Source: Ulva prolifera (lineage: Eukaryota; Chlorophyta; Ulvophyceae; Ulvales; Ulvaceae). Taken from it: a DNA stretch of 64,000 nt. The stretch is taken from positions 8,774,842 through 8,838,841 of the forward strand of contig CM041197.1 in assembly GCA_023078555.1 (NCBI GenBank). Direction: 5' to 3'. Each line of letters begins with the position of its first letter. Positions within the stretch are counted from its first letter, which is position 1. The position numbers were made by a program, and so were the translations under genes. The notes beneath the pieces are model-generated. The model saw only the letters and a program-made list of their open reading frames with translations. It had not been told where the DNA came from and made no database searches. This document shows positions 23,001-36,111 of this stretch, in pieces.

Positions 23001-26000
23001 GTGCCACGCAACAGGCTCGCCCATTCCTGCGCTGCATCCGGTGCCCTTCACTGTGCCAGCGCCCTGGTCTGCAAGAATGCAACATGCAGCCGTTTGGATG
23101 CGTCACATCATGGGCGCTCAGTCCCAGATTCAATCCGCTGCAGCCCAACCGCCTCACCTGCAGCGGCATGCTGCTTGGACGCCTCTTTCGGCCCGGGGAT
23201 TTGGAGCTGTCAAGGTCTAAATGGATATGGCTATGTGTAATCATGCATACGTATGTACATACACTTCAATGAATGAATGAGTGGATTTGCGAGTGGATTC
23301 CGAGAAACGGCTCGATGCCCGGCCTTTGGCCTTTGTATGTCCATGCACACAAACGTCCATGCTCGCTGCTTGCTGTATAGTCGATGGAGAACAGTGCCAG
23401 TGTTCAGGGCTCATACCATGGCTGCCTCCCCAGGACACGCCGCACAGCGCTGCTCCATGTGCAGGCACCTCGAGCAGGAGCGCCATGACGGCCGCATCGC
23501 TCGAGAGCAGCTGCGCCGCAACGCCCGCACCGTCCAGGCGCTGCATGCCGAGTGCCGCCGGTGGCAGGCAGCCGCCGCAGCGGCTACCGCGGCGGCCGCA
23601 GCAGCGGAGCGTGGCCGCGCAGAGGTGTCATCTGAAGCCATGCGCGCGCGCGCCTCATCCGCGGAGGCCGTTGCTGAGGCGGAGCGGCTCCGCAGGGTCC
23701 AGGGGGAGCTGGAGGCGGAGACGGCGCGGCTGCGCGAGGAGGTGGAGGATGCGGGGGCGGCCGTGGAGGAGTGGGTCAACTCTGCGGCTGAGGCGGAGGC
23801 GGCGGCTGCGGAGGTGGCGGAGGAGTGGGAGCGGGAGGTGTTGGAGCTGCGGGAGGAGGTGGAGAAGTGGCAGGATTCTGCGGCGGAGGCAGCGGAGGCT
23901 GCGCGCTGCTCGGCGAGCCAGCAGCTGCAGGCAGAGGCCGACATGCGCAAGGCTGAATTGCAGGTGCGTGCTGTGTGTGCTGTGGCTACCGGTGGCGCAT
24001 GAGTAGTTGCAGAACAGCAGCAGGCATCTTGCAACCCAGTATACACCACTGTGTGTGGCTGCAGGCGGAGCAGGCCTGCGCGGCACTGAAGCGCACGCAT
24101 GCCGACGTTCTGGCCGGGCTGCGGCAGCGGCATGAGGAGGAGGTGCAGCGCCTGGAGCGCGAGCTCGAGGGCCGGGGTCGAGAGGTACAGTCAGCGCGGC
24201 GTGAGCGCAACGCTCTGCTGTCTGCACTGCGCGACGCGGACAGGCGGGCTGCCAGCGCAGCGGCCGTGGCTGCAGGGGGCGCCCCAGCGCCAGACTCTCG
24301 TGCAGAAGCTGGGAGCACTGATTCCGCAGGCCTTCCACGCGGCGGTGGCGGGGCGCCGCCCCCCACGATCAGCCACCTTGACGCTGTGTTCCTAGGCGCG
24401 GACGAGACGGCAGGGCACATGCATGCTTCGCACGATCCCGCGGCTGCCCACGGAGCGGGCCTCGGAGACAAGGACAAGGGGACATCGCCGCAGCGAAGCC
24501 CGCTGGTAGCCACTACTAATGCATCAACACCTGGAGTTGCGCCCGGCGACCAGGCCGCAGTCAAGGCGGCAGCGGCTGCAGCTGGGATGCGCGGGCGGCA
24601 GCGGCGCGTTGACGTACATCCGAGTGAGCAAGCGCGGCGCAGAGCCGACCTCGTGCGATCGTCTTCCCAGCTCGGCAAGAGGGCGCGCCAGGAGACAAGC
24701 ATCGCCTCGGACGACTCCGACGCCCGCGGCACCGTCCCAGATGTGGCCCGAGAAGAAGGGCTGCCACGTTGCGTGGCTACATGTGCTAACAAAGGGGAGC
24801 CCTGGGGTCCTCAGAACGCCGCATGGCTTCAGGGGGCAGGCACAGCCGCCCCTGGGCGCCCGCGCATGTCTACGCATGGAGACAAAGCATGCACCGAAAG
24901 CGGCGGCCTCTGGGATCGCAAGGGCGGCTACAGCGACTGGGAAGACAGCGACGCTGACGTGGCAGTTCACAGTGCACACGGGCTGCCTCCTCAGCATGCA
25001 CACGGCAGCAGCCCGCCCTCTGCCGTGCCAACTCGCTCGTCCGGGCCAGAGGCTCCCCCGAAGGCAGCTCCGCCAGCAGGCACCTCACGCGCTGCGACGT
25101 GCGACCCCGCAGCACACACAGCGCGCGCAGAACGTGATCCTGACGATCATTCTGCAGAGGGCAGTCCCTGGGAAGGTGGCGAAGCCGGGCGCAGTTCAGA
25201 TTCCGAGGCAGAGGAGGATGCACGCATGCTGCGGCGTGCTGCGCATGCTGCGCGTGTCCCGCTGGACCTCGTCGCGCCCAAACAGCGCGGGTGCAACGCC
25301 TCGGAGCAAGTCTCCTCCGCCGCACTGTCTGTGAAACACCCGCGCCGCCGATCAACCATGCCGCAGAACCCTGAGATCCCGAGACCTGTCTCGCTGACCC
25401 GTGTCGCCGGGGGCACCAATAGGGTGTCCGCTGAAGATGGCCGAACACGTCGGCCGCGCCAAGACGCGCACGAGCCCCCGGCCGCTGACCCTGCATCTTC
25501 CGGCAGCAGCCGGGGTCAGACCCTGCCGCGCTCTATGGCTCAAGCAGCTGGGGCTTGGCCAGCTCCACATGCCGCAAATGCAGAAGCAATGGCGCAGCGT
25601 GTGTGTGCTGGCGGTCACACGCATGCAATCCGCAGCCCGGAATGGGACACGCATGGCGGCGCGTTGCAGGGTTCCCGCAAGTCGTCTCACACTGCCGCGC
25701 CAGACAGCATTGCAGCCAGCAGCGACTGGGTTTCCATTGCAGACAGCACACGTATCCTGGGCGCGGTGGCAATGCATGCACAGCATGCACCTCAGCCAGC
25801 CGATCATGCATTTCGGATCACGCACCACCAGCCACAGCCTTCAGTCCCTGGACTTTTCAGAGCTAATGCTACGAAGGAGCAGGCCGACGGGTGGCTAATG
25901 CATGAGGAGCAGAATGGCCTGAGGCACCCACACAAGGCAGCGGGAGAGGGTTCGTGGCGGGAGGCGGCGGCAGGTCTGGCCATAGTCCAGGGTGCAGCAC

Positions 26001-26224
26001 CCCTGCCGAGCCCGGACGATGCGAATGCGGGGGAGGCCTCCAGCAGCGGCGCGGCCAGAGAAGCAGCAGGGTGGCAACAAGGTCAGGCTGATGGGGCACT
26101 GCTCTGGGGTACGGACCCTGACTGCATGCCACGCACTGTCCTCATGTCCATGCATTCCATTCGTGAACGGGGTGCCGCTGCAAACGCGCAGCATGCATGC
26201 ACGCCCCTGCGAAGGCCATTCTGA
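17070..26224 (+). CDS. CCHCR1-like coiled-coil rod protein with long disordered flanks (gene model partial)
   Basis: Animal CCHCR1 is a centrosome and P-body coiled-coil protein; this assignment is by remembered pattern, not alignment. Supported exons are 17070-17538, 17687 to about 18410, an open exon ending at 20446, 20887-21129, 21287-21545, 21980-22305, 22518-22777, 23465-23963 and 24065 onward. Junction phases agree from 20446 onward; 18.4-18.97 kb is unresolved. The 20.4-24.3 kb part is nearly continuous alpha-helical heptads (LLQQRVAALEAVVQIQEEQL, TLLPRWREEALRQYEQRLHA, RLTFAMKLWAARGADLRSL, LRQDRDALLGAMTSLRAAF, VQRLERELEGRGREVQSARR). CCHCR1 has matching landmarks in the same order: the RWR segment, a break with a short Pro-rich stretch, LREERN, and a closing RRLQELERDKN. 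Flanks are Ser/Ala/Pro/His-rich and probably disordered. Exon 24065 runs open to the stop at 26224, or splices on at 26171. Another generic coiled-coil protein is the main alternative. Confidence 0.5.
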
Positions 26225-26333
26225 GGCTGACGTGCACAAAGTGCGTTCGCTGCGCGTGCATGTGCCTGCGGCCCACCCCAGGCCGCCCCCAGGGTTCCGT
26301 CAATGGGGCCCCCTCTGACCGGACGTGCTGCAG

Positions 26334-29300
26334 GCGGCGCAGAGACGCACCACTCGACGCTCCGCGACCGCTTCCAAGTATTCCCGCAGCCCGATTGCTC
26401 GTTCTCGGAGTTCCACAACCAGGCCTTTGACAGCATGTGCGGAGACGACAGCGCCGCCGGCCTGCGCGCAATGCATCATGCAGCCGGCATCCCGCACACT
26501 GACACTTCGCACGGCAGTCACTCAGATCTGAGGTCCTTTGGCGCAGTGGAGCGGGCGCTCACGCCACACGCTACATGGCCCTCAGCAGCAGGTCCGAGCA
26601 GCTCAGAACTAAGCAAATCACGCTCGCGTGGCCATTGCATGACGGACGGCATGATGGACGCCGCGCCAGGCGGTGTGTAGCGGCGGCCACGTCCGCGTCG
26701 AGCAGATGCCGCAGCCACTCTGCACGTTGTAGTGTGCACCAACCCGCAGGCTGCATGCATGGAGCAGGTGGATTTTCGGCCATGCATTGCACTGCAAGTT
26801 CGAGCTCTATGACGTAATGGTCCGAGGTCTTGCCACACGTCCCACTCTGTCATCTGGCGGCTGTCGAGCCCTTCGACGCATTCCAGTGCTGGCCCGCAGC
26901 CCCAGAGCATCGCGTGAGTGCACCACGCACTATGGGTCGTGGGGCCCCCTGGCCTGCGCTGGGCCCCCCTGGCCTGCGCTGGCGCCAGGTCCACTGCTCC
27001 ACGCCTCGGGTGCTTGCAGGAGCTGCTTCACGTGTGCCCGGGCCCTTCCGCAGCCCCTCCCCCCCGTCGCGCAACGGGGGGGCCCTGCTCCCGGGGGCCG
27101 CGCCCGCCTCCGCAGCGCGCTTCTCTGCAGGCCCCTCCGACCTCCAAGGCCCCCCCCGCCGCCCAGAGTCAATCTTTGACGAGCTCTCAGCGCCCAGCCT
27201 CCAGGACGAGGCCAGTATGCATGCGTGCGTTGCAACCGAACTGCCGGCCCCCGTCCTGGGCTCCGCATTTCCAAACGGCGCACCCGCGCCCGCGCCGCGC
27301 CCCACCGCCCTGCCGCTGAACTCTCAGACGGCTAGCACAGGCGACGGGCTTCTGCAGTACGCAGCCCGGCACGCACAGCACGCAGCGCCTGCGTCTGCAG
27401 TCTCTGTGCTGAGCCTTGTCCCCCCGGCCACCGCCGCTGCTGCAGAGCCGCGGCTTGCACGCGCACAGGAGGACACCCCCACGGCCGCTGTGATGCCGCA
27501 GCCGCACCACGATCATGCATGCGTGGCCGAGTCAGAGTGCGAGGCCGGCATGTGTGCCCGGGGCGATCTGTCTGGAGACGCCCGGTGGGACGCCGCCAGC
27601 ACCTCTAGCCACCTCAGCAACAGCAGTGCCCACGACCCGGCCCTCTCAGAGGAGGCGGTTCCGTTCCCACTGATGCACTCGCAGCAAGTTCAGTCCAGCG
27701 AACTCCCTGCGAGTCTCGTGCTGCCACGGAAACTCGCCAAGGCGGCGGCAGTCTCCGCCACGGCGGCCGCCGCCAGAGCGTCTCGAGAGAGTTGCGACCT
27801 CGAGGACCCGGCCATAGCATCCCGGGACGACGCGCCCGCCGCTGCTCACTCGCCCACCGCGCAGCACGAGGCTACAGGGGCGCACCTGGGCGCGCTGCCC
27901 CTGAATGCCCATGCGGGCGGGCGCGTCAGCACGGGCGCAAGCGGCGGTGGCATGCACACATGCACGTCGCCCGTGGCGGCTGCAGGGGGCGCCGGCGTAC
28001 ACGCATTGCAGGGCTTGCGGGGGGCGGCGGCGGTGCCGCCGCGCACGCCGCTCGCGACCGGCGCGGCGCGGATGCTCGCCCTGCGAACGGCGGCTGCGGG
28101 CCGCAGCGGCGCTTCCCCGCACGTGCATGACTTCTCCCGTGACGTGTCGCTGGCTGCGGCGGTCCGCCGGGCCGGAGCCGGGGCCCGCCGCAGCCTGCCC
28201 TTCTCGGATGAAGACCTTGCGAGTCGTAGCGCACTGAGCCTCGAGAGTTCTGCGGAAGATGCAGGGACAGCGCCGCGCAATGAGCTCCCCCACGCAGCAT
28301 ACGCATCGACACCCACCTCACCAGTACTCAGCGGTGCCGGTGACTCTGCCATAGATTGCGAGCCGATTGGTCGCAGCACGGCCAGCATGGTGGCAGACAG
28401 TCATGTGCCGTGCTCAACCGATGCGGGCCTGAGCGCCGCGCAAGCTGTGCATGGCAGTGGCACAAATGCATGCCGAGGGGCGCCGGTGGACGGCAGGGAT
28501 GGTGTGGCTGGTGGCATGCATGATGGGGGCGACGGCGATGAGGGCACCGGCGCGGATGTTTCTACTGCGGTGCAGTCGCTGGGGAGTGCACTGGCGGGGG
28601 ATGGGTCTGCGGGATGCGACGCGCCAGAGGATGTGCTGCAAGGCCGCCTGCACGAGCTCGACGACGACTTGCGCCGCATGATGCAGCGGCTTCGCATGTC
28701 CTGGGATGGCGCGGTGGCCACCGGGGGCTTGTCTGATGCCGCTGGCGCCCACCGGAGCGATGCCTCCGGCTCCTCTGCCGCTACGCTTCCCGTCCTCGGC
28801 GGCTGCCCTGCGTACACACCGTCCGCATCACCGCACCAGAGCGGCGCCGCCGCGGCAGTGGTGGCACGGCGTGGCCCAGCGATTGTGGCTACAGGTGTGC
28901 CCAGATCACATGCACGCGGTGTTCATGCAGAGCAGGTCACCATTGCCATGGTCACTTGCATGCGCATACCTGTCGGTGGACGGACCTCAAACTTGTGCCG
29001 CTTGCAGCAGGTCTTCAGGGTCTGTGTGCATCCAGAGCAGTGGCGACGTCCAAACAGGCGCCGTCCGCGGCAACGTGATGACGTGCACATGAGTAGCCCG
29101 ATCACACGCATCCACATGCATGCAGGCGACGGCCCCGATGGCACCGAGGAGCATGAGCCGCCATGCATGAGTGCCGCACAGGGAGCCCCAAAATCTGCTT
29201 TGGACCTGGCCATCGACCCCGGCGCTGCCCCCCACCAGCCTGCCCCACCACAGCCGGGCCCTCGAGGCATTGGTGCAGGGGGGACCCTGCCGCAGCCCGC

Positions 29301-29577
29301 GTCCGTAGCGGCAGAGCTGCCACAGCACGTGCGGCCTCGCACGCATGCTGATGATGTGCACGCGGCACCCCCGCCGCGCGCCTCCAGACACCTCCCACCT
29401 CACAGCAGCAGCCCGTCAACTCACGCGCTGGAGCCTTCGCCGTCTTGCAGCGCGGTCAGAGCCGTTGGTGAAGCAGTGGCGGCCGGCAGCTTCCGTGCAG
29501 GCGACGTGGCGTCCCCGAGTGTGAAGAGAGAGTGGGAGACGCAGTGCCGGGGCCTCAGCTCCCGCCCGAGACGGTAG
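26334..29577 (+). CDS. Long disordered Ala/Ser/Pro-rich open exons, probable 3' part of the preceding gene
   Basis: A 2.5-kb frame is open to the stop at 29577. It is preceded by a smaller open segment at 26334-26672 (FQVFPQPDCSFSEFHNQAFD). Phase-compatible splice sites link 26171 to 26334 and 26672 to 27020, which would fuse this to the CCHCR1-like coding region. Both junctions are inferred from motif and phase only. The product is low-complexity. Short ordered-looking pieces are PESIFDELSAPSLQDE and a helix VLQGRLHELDDDLRRMMQRL near 28640-28700. The minus strand is also open over long stretches, as expected at this GC content, so coding status rests on the plus-strand neighbours. No function is proposed. 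Confidence 0.4.
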
Positions 29578-32500
29578 CCGTGGCGGCGGCAGAGCACAGG
29601 CCAACAAGCGTCTGCTGTCACGCGCAGACACATGCATGCGTGTCGTGGTGCGTGCTGCAAGGGCTACAGCAGCGAAGCAGCCGGCATGCTGCATGTGGGG
29701 AAGCGGCGGATGCCTGTGGCGAGATCTCCCCCTGCTGCAGCGCGGCATGTGAGGGAGTGCATTGCATCGGCTTGCGATGTACTGGCGGGCCACTGCCAAT
29801 CCTGGGGCAGTGGGACCATGTCCCCAATGGATGGAACACCGCCGGTTGGGGGGATCCCTGCCGCTGACTAACGGAAAGAGTAAATCTGAATATACTGAGC
29901 CGTATCTTGCAGAGGACATTCACAAGTCCGAATTAGCGGGACCACACAGGGGTGCTGTGGGTATCATGTGGGTGTACATGCGATGATCGGGGGAGAGAGT
30001 TGTTGGTGGTTAGAGGTGTGCACTGCAGTGATGGAACGGTGGTGCGACGCAGGTCTGCCCGGCCGGACACGTTCCCTAGGGCGCTCCGGGTTCGTATGCT
30101 GCAGGAAGGAGGCCTGATGCGAGAGGCCACCACGCACGGTCGCACCTACCAGTCTTCATCGGCCGTTCACGAGGCCATTACTCAATTTTCAGTGTCTCGG
30201 GTCATTGTTTGGCAGAGCGACTACGCAGATCAGCCAACGCACAGCAACGATGGAACGGGGCACACCGGTCCCGGCACGCCTGATCAGGATGAGGCCCGCG
30301 ATGGCGTGTGCTTCACATGTTCGAACTCTGTCGCTGCCTTGACGTGAGAGTGCTCGTGAATGTCAAAGCAGGCGCTGTTGTAGCAGCGACCTCCGAGGCG
30401 CAGCGGATGTGAAGCTCTGGCTTGGTCAGATTTATGGGATGCACGAAGGTTTTCACTCTGAGAGTAGCCGGGCCGTGGAGCGCATCTGTGGTGCATTATG
30501 TTTGCTGCAGCCAGCTCACGTACACGTGCCGGCGACCCCGAGTGCGGCTGCAACATGTCAGTCGTTTGCAGCTTCACGATGTTGCAGGTCCCTCGTTTGC
30601 ATTCTTCACGGAAGCACAGGAGCGTTGCACGCTGGTGATGTACCTTCTATCGAGATCCAGCTGCCCAACGCTTGGGATGTTTACCTACCGAGGCTGCTGA
30701 CACAGATCATACATCAACATTCGGTGTGCTGTTATGTTATATTTCGACCATCGATGCAAAGGCTCTGTCTGCGAGATGATAGTGGAGTGCGTTGCAATAA
30801 CAGATTGTAAGCAGCCAGCACAGAAACCACGCGACTGCAGGCTGCCGGCTGTATGGTGCACATCGCCCCGGCAGCGACGGTCGTGGTGGACCAAGCACCG
30901 CTGCATAGACACATCTTGCGGCCCTGATACACGCTACAGTATCCACTTCTCCCAGCTGTTGCGTGGTATGCAGAGCGGCTGCAGCCTTGTTCGCACTGCT
31001 ATTCACTTGCTTGGCTGCGTACACATGCAACTATTTAGGGATCGGAACCCGTGAGTGTCAGCAACGCGACAGCGACATAAAAGCATATGTACCACTGTAC
31101 GCGAACTGTCGAAAGCCCGTACTGCATCGGAGATTTGAAGACATCATGAGAGGTGCGCAAGTTTAAGGGAGCCGTGTTTGAATCTGGTGTACACATGCTT
31201 TACACCATATCACAGCCAAAAAAACCTATGATAAATGTTTCAACGTCGCATCGACTCACGCACAGCAGTGGCTTTCTGCCGCGCGGTGCCCAACTCCTAC
31301 AAAGCGCTTGCTCGCACCGCTGCATTACCGCTGCTTCCAGCACCTTCCGATTTCAGTCACAACATAGGATGCTGATGTATTTGCGTCTAGGATACTGCAA
31401 CGGGGCTGTTTGTGGCGGCATTGCCTGGCCTGCCCTGCTGGATGGATCCTGCCCACCTGCTCAGGTTTGCCTGCGGTGGTGAGCGTGCCCCTTAGACACA
31501 TTGAACATGGGCTGGTATTCGCACCGTTAGCCATGTGCATAGTGCAGGCACGCGACCAACCTGCGTTTCACATGGATGGACGCGAAAGCGTGCATGTTCA
31601 TAACACCCTTTTCACACACTGATTGTCTGTTCCGCGCATCAATCCCTGTCGCAGATGTTTGCTTTGAGTGGCCGGCAATAGCTATCTGTCCGCAGCACAA
31701 GACAACACTGCTGCTGCCAATAGTTCTGCCACAGCGGCCTCTTGGTTCTTGTTAGCGACTTTAGGTCTTGGACATTGACACAGCGCTCATGTGTAGCAGT
31801 CCATATGGATGAACCATCCGCGCCCACTGTTGCGTGCAACCCGGGCGTGCAGGCAACAGCTTCACTGGTTCCGCCCAGTGCCTTAAAATCCCAGTCACGC
31901 GCCGTTGGTGCTCCTCTTCCAGGTATAGCTTCGGACACTTTCTTGGTGCATCTCTTTCGCCTAGCGATCGGCTCGCTTACGTGCCCTGTCCGAATATTAC
32001 GACATCTTAGGCACATCGTTCGGTTGTACATGTGAACCTTCATTTTGTGTCGCGGCGTTCTGAATTGACTGCAGCCCTGACGCTGATCAGCGTGTCCACC
32101 ACATGAATGATTCAGCTCAACTTCGACCATTGTCCTTCGACGCCAATGGTCCCTCATTCGCACGAATACACGCTAATCAAGTAGAATCGGATTGAGCATA
32201 TGCTTCCTGTAGGTGATCGTATGGCATTGGCTCGCAACCTAGTCCAACAGTACCACGCCAAGCGGGCTGCGAATCCATCGCACTTCCCGTCGCGAGCCAG
32301 AACCAGGCTTCGTTCGCAGGCTGAGGTGTCAGCTACATCAAGTAAGCAGCAAAGAGTCGGCTCCGAAGGTCCGCTATATCGCAAGCACAGCTCAGCGTCA
32401 CAGCGATTGTTTGTTGCTGCCACTAACGTGCTGATTGAAATTGAACATCCAGACAGAACATGACAATATTTATCAATATTTATTCAATCCTGCGTCTGCT

Positions 32501-33280
32501 TTTGAGCTCTTGATGTGCTCGTGTTGGCGATGGTGGTATAGGTGTCTCCGTTCTGCATGCGTACTGTGTTGTCCAGCCTGAGCTAAGGGCATTCAGAATG
32601 GGCCTTCACTCGTAGAAGCTTGTCTAGACTGGTTGACTTCTGTGCTGGGCGGTTGTTTCTGGATTGTGTGGTGCGCTTTGCAAGTCCTTTGACCCGCGCG
32701 ACATCACAACGATGATCGGCACCTCGCAAGATTTCATCAATTATTGTGATACCGCTTTTCATGCATAGTTTCGTCAGAGTCAAGTTTGTAACTGAAGTCA
32801 AGCCAGCGGGTTGCGTGTCGGATTGCAAGCATCCGCGCACCTGTAGCCATTCCAGCGCATGCCCCCCTGCGTTCTGTTCGAAGCTGGGGAATGACGCAGG
32901 AGTCTACGAATTGCGCGAGCAAACGATCAAAGCTCAAGCCTGATGGCCGTCACATCTGGCCTGAGGGCTGGCGTGTTGTGCCATCCAGTACCCGAGTGAT
33001 GGATGTTATCCTTCAGCCCAGCAGGCCTATTTGCACCGTGCCCTGTCAAGCTGACCTGTCAAGGGCGTGGTCACCGTGACACCATGGCATAAGTGGTGCT
33101 TGATTCAGCAGCCATCACACGTATCGCGGTCCCTGGTACGGTGAGCGCGGTCACCATCATCATGCATATCACATTCCGAGCACGACCTCCTCGATCACGG
33201 CGGCCATCTGCCTCACCATTCCGCATCCACATGCATGCTTTTCCCGGTGCGTCGGCGCCACATAGCAAGGCTGCCTGCAG
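29578..33280. other. Intergenic or very long intron; no gene supported
   Basis: About 3.7 kb with lower GC than its flanks. A minus-strand frame of 174 codons at 31639-32163 and a plus-strand frame at 32200-32463 are the longest. Neither shows a recognisable domain or splice partner. It could be intergenic, or an intron if the 33.3-36.1 kb exons belong to the upstream gene. Confidence 0.4.
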
Positions 33281-36111
33281 GCTCTCCGTCCCCCACCTCC
33301 TCGCAGTACCCCTCCGCACAGCCCTCTCCGGGACACACGCCAGAAGCCCGCTCCCCCAGCATCACTCCAGACCACCACGACTTGCAGACTCCGAAGCCCC
33401 AGGCACCCACGCGCCGAACCCCTCCCCGCCGGACCTCCATGCCGTCCGCCTCGGTGGACTCCCCATGCCCCTCCCCTCCAGTCTCCCCTGCGTTGAACGT
33501 AGCTCCCGCCCCCGCCTCCAGCCAGGCCCCCCTGGAGGCCGCGGCCCCCCCCGCCGCTCCGCCGCGGCGTGTCGCCTCAGCCGGGCAGCCCTGCAGCGAC
33601 AGCCCGCTGCGCTGCGTGAGCCCGTGCTGGGACGCGGCGGGGCCCCGCGCTGTGGTGCACCAGGCACCGGAGGCGGCCGCCCGAGCAGCGGAGGCCTCCC
33701 CGTGCCGGATCCCCTGCAGCCCCTCTCACCCACGCCCCACTAGCACCCGCACCGTGGCGTCCTCGCCCGTAGCAGCTGCGCAGCCCGAGCCGGCAGCACG
33801 GGGGGTGAATGCAGGAAGCTCCGCAGCCGCCCAGTCTCCAGCCTCCCCGGCGCCTCTGACACAGCTGCTGTCCGCCGTGCCGCCCGATATGCCACACGAA
33901 CTGCCGGCCGCCAGCGTGACGGGGGCCACATGGTGCGATGACATGCATGAACCGTGCAGGCCCGGCAGCAGCAGTAGTATGGTTCGCACCGAGCCTGAGA
34001 TGTGTGAGGGAGCCGGTGGTGCTTTGAGTCTCGTCCACCAGGACGGGGCTGCAGGTGTGTGTGGTGGCCGAGCGGCTGCGGATTCCGCAGCAGAGGTGAG
34101 CGCCGGTGGTGGCTGGTGTCAGCAGAGTGACAAGGACCTGGCCTCTGGGGACGCTGACACTGGCTGCAACGTCCCAGCAGGGCGGCGTGCTCAGCAGGAC
34201 TGCGCTGTGGCATGTGTGACGGCCGAGGCTGAGTCACAAGCGGGTGCCTGTGAAGTGGCAACGACTGCAGCGGTGGCGCCCCCGGCGTACGGTCCCGCGG
34301 CGGAGCCACATTCGCGGACCGTGAGCTCGCATCCGCGACGCCGGGCCGCGGCAGGGAAGCGCCGCGACAGTGGGGCTGCTCAGCCGGCTGCGTCTGATGA
34401 ATACACATGCATGTGTGGTGGGGCACAGGTGACGCCCCCGGCCACTGCGGGGACGTGCCTGGAGGAGGAGCCGGGGCAGTCTGCGGGCAGCGAGCCCTCA
34501 GAGGTGCAGCGGCAGGCCCGCCGAACCGCCGCAGGGTTCGCCGCACCCGCGGCCCCGGCGGCGGTGTACAACCCTAACTTCCCGTATCCGCCGCGGCCGC
34601 CGCACGCGCCGGGCGCTGCTCCTGTGCGGGCTCCCATCGGCAGCCTGTGGCAGCCGGCGATACAATGTGGCCCGCCGCTGGTGCTCCCAGAAGGTGGGGC
34701 TGCTGATGACTGTGTGATCTGCGGCATCCCCGTGTGCCGGGACAGGCGTGCTTGCTCGCCGTGCCTTGTGAATGTTTCGTGACTGAGCCCCTGCGAGGGC
34801 AGATTGGGCGCGTGCTCAGAATGGAACCGTTTCTTGGGGAATTCGGTTGAAGGGGGTACATGGCTGCAGATCCAGACGCAGCCTCGACTCTGGCGGGTGT
34901 GCAGGGTATGAAGAGGAGACTGAGGCCGTCCCTGACAAAGATGTGCCCCCTCCTCCCAAGCCACCACAGGTGGTGCATGCCACCCCTCCCGGCCGCGGTG
35001 TATGCCGCTGGGTGCATGGCAGCGCCGCCGTGGTTGCCGCGGCCCGGCAAGCCGCGAAGGAGGAGGAGGGCTGCGCAGCCAAGGCCGCCAAGGCCGCCGC
35101 GGAGGCGGCCGCCGCTGACAATGCAGAGGACGAAGACGCCGTCGCCACCAAGGCTTTTGTCCCAGCTGCCCCTGACTCGCGGCGGCGGCGGATGCCGTCG
35201 GCCGTTGTGCGCGCAGCGCGTGCGACCGCCGCGGCGGTGGCTGTGACGTCCGTGCCGGTGGCGGCCCCGGCGGCGGCCGGGTCGGCAGCTCACGCCGCCG
35301 CCGCTGTCGCGTCGTTGGCGACCGGCGCTGCAGCGGCTCCGGCGTTCAGAAACGCGGCCGGCGACGACGCTGCGGGCAGTGAGGACGCGGAGCTGGAATT
35401 CGCGGCGGGGGCATTCCTCGTGCGGCTGCAGTGGCGGCACACCGGCAGCAATGTTGGCGTGGCGAGCGACGGGGACGTGCTTGTGGCGCGCTGCTCCTCA
35501 GCAGAGGTCGCGCAGGTGCGGCCACGCCACCCCAGCACCCCTCCATGCTGTTCACACCGGGCCCTGCATCGCACCGCAGCATACATCGCACGTGCAAGAA
35601 TAGCCGTATGAGGCTGCCCCTGGCCACTTGAATCATTCTGCTCGCATGTGCCACTGCATCAGGCTGGACATCACGTCTGACAATGTCTGTTGCTCGAACA
35701 CTTCCTGCCCGGCATCAAGTCCTGTGCCCTGCTGTGTGTGCCAGGCCGGCGTCTGCGCGTGAGCCTCATGCATGCTGACTGCAGCCGCACGTGCCCATGC
35801 AGGCGAGCCTGATGTCGACGCAGGAGATGCTGCGGGCGCGGGTCGTTCCCGGGGACCTGCCCCGCCTGCGCCAGGCGTGGTGCATCGAGCACATTGCGGC
35901 GGACCACTTTGTTGCGGAGTCACGCTGCACGCGAGAGGTGTGGTACGTGCTGTGGCAGCCGCTGCCGACGGCGGCGCACGAGCTGCAGCACCGGCCCGTC
36001 ACGTACCAGGAGTCCCCCTGGGCGGTCCTCCACACGCACCGGCACGCGCACCAGCACATGCCATGTGGCAGTCCGGACGAAGCCAGTGGCCGCGCCCCCA
36101 ACCATGAGTAG
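33281..36111 (+). CDS. Unrecognised protein, disordered N-part and a conserved-looking His-rich C-terminus (5' end missing)
   Basis: Three exons agree in splice motif and phase: 33281-34693, 34905-35515 and 35803-36111. The first begins at a TGCAG acceptor, so at least one earlier exon is missing. The first 470 or so residues are Pro/Ser/Ala-rich and probably disordered, ending VYNPNFPYPPRPP. Next come an acidic/Pro linker (YEEETEAVPDKDVPPPPKPP) and an Ala-rich helix. The last exon looks globular and is unlike low-complexity sequence: STQEMLRARVVPGDLPRLRQ, then AWCIEHIAADHFVAES, EVWYVLWQPLP and a His-rich end (HTHRHAHQHMPC). I do not recognise the family. Confidence 0.6.

Noticed and set aside
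24300-24400. Second-frame match to the CCHCR1 C-terminus (QKLGALIPQAF)
   Set aside because: It would need a frameshift or an unsupported splice; the resemblance is short and probably chance.
31639-32163. 174-codon minus-strand ORF as a gene or transposon
   Set aside because: No domain, no neighbours, no repeats around it; insufficient support.
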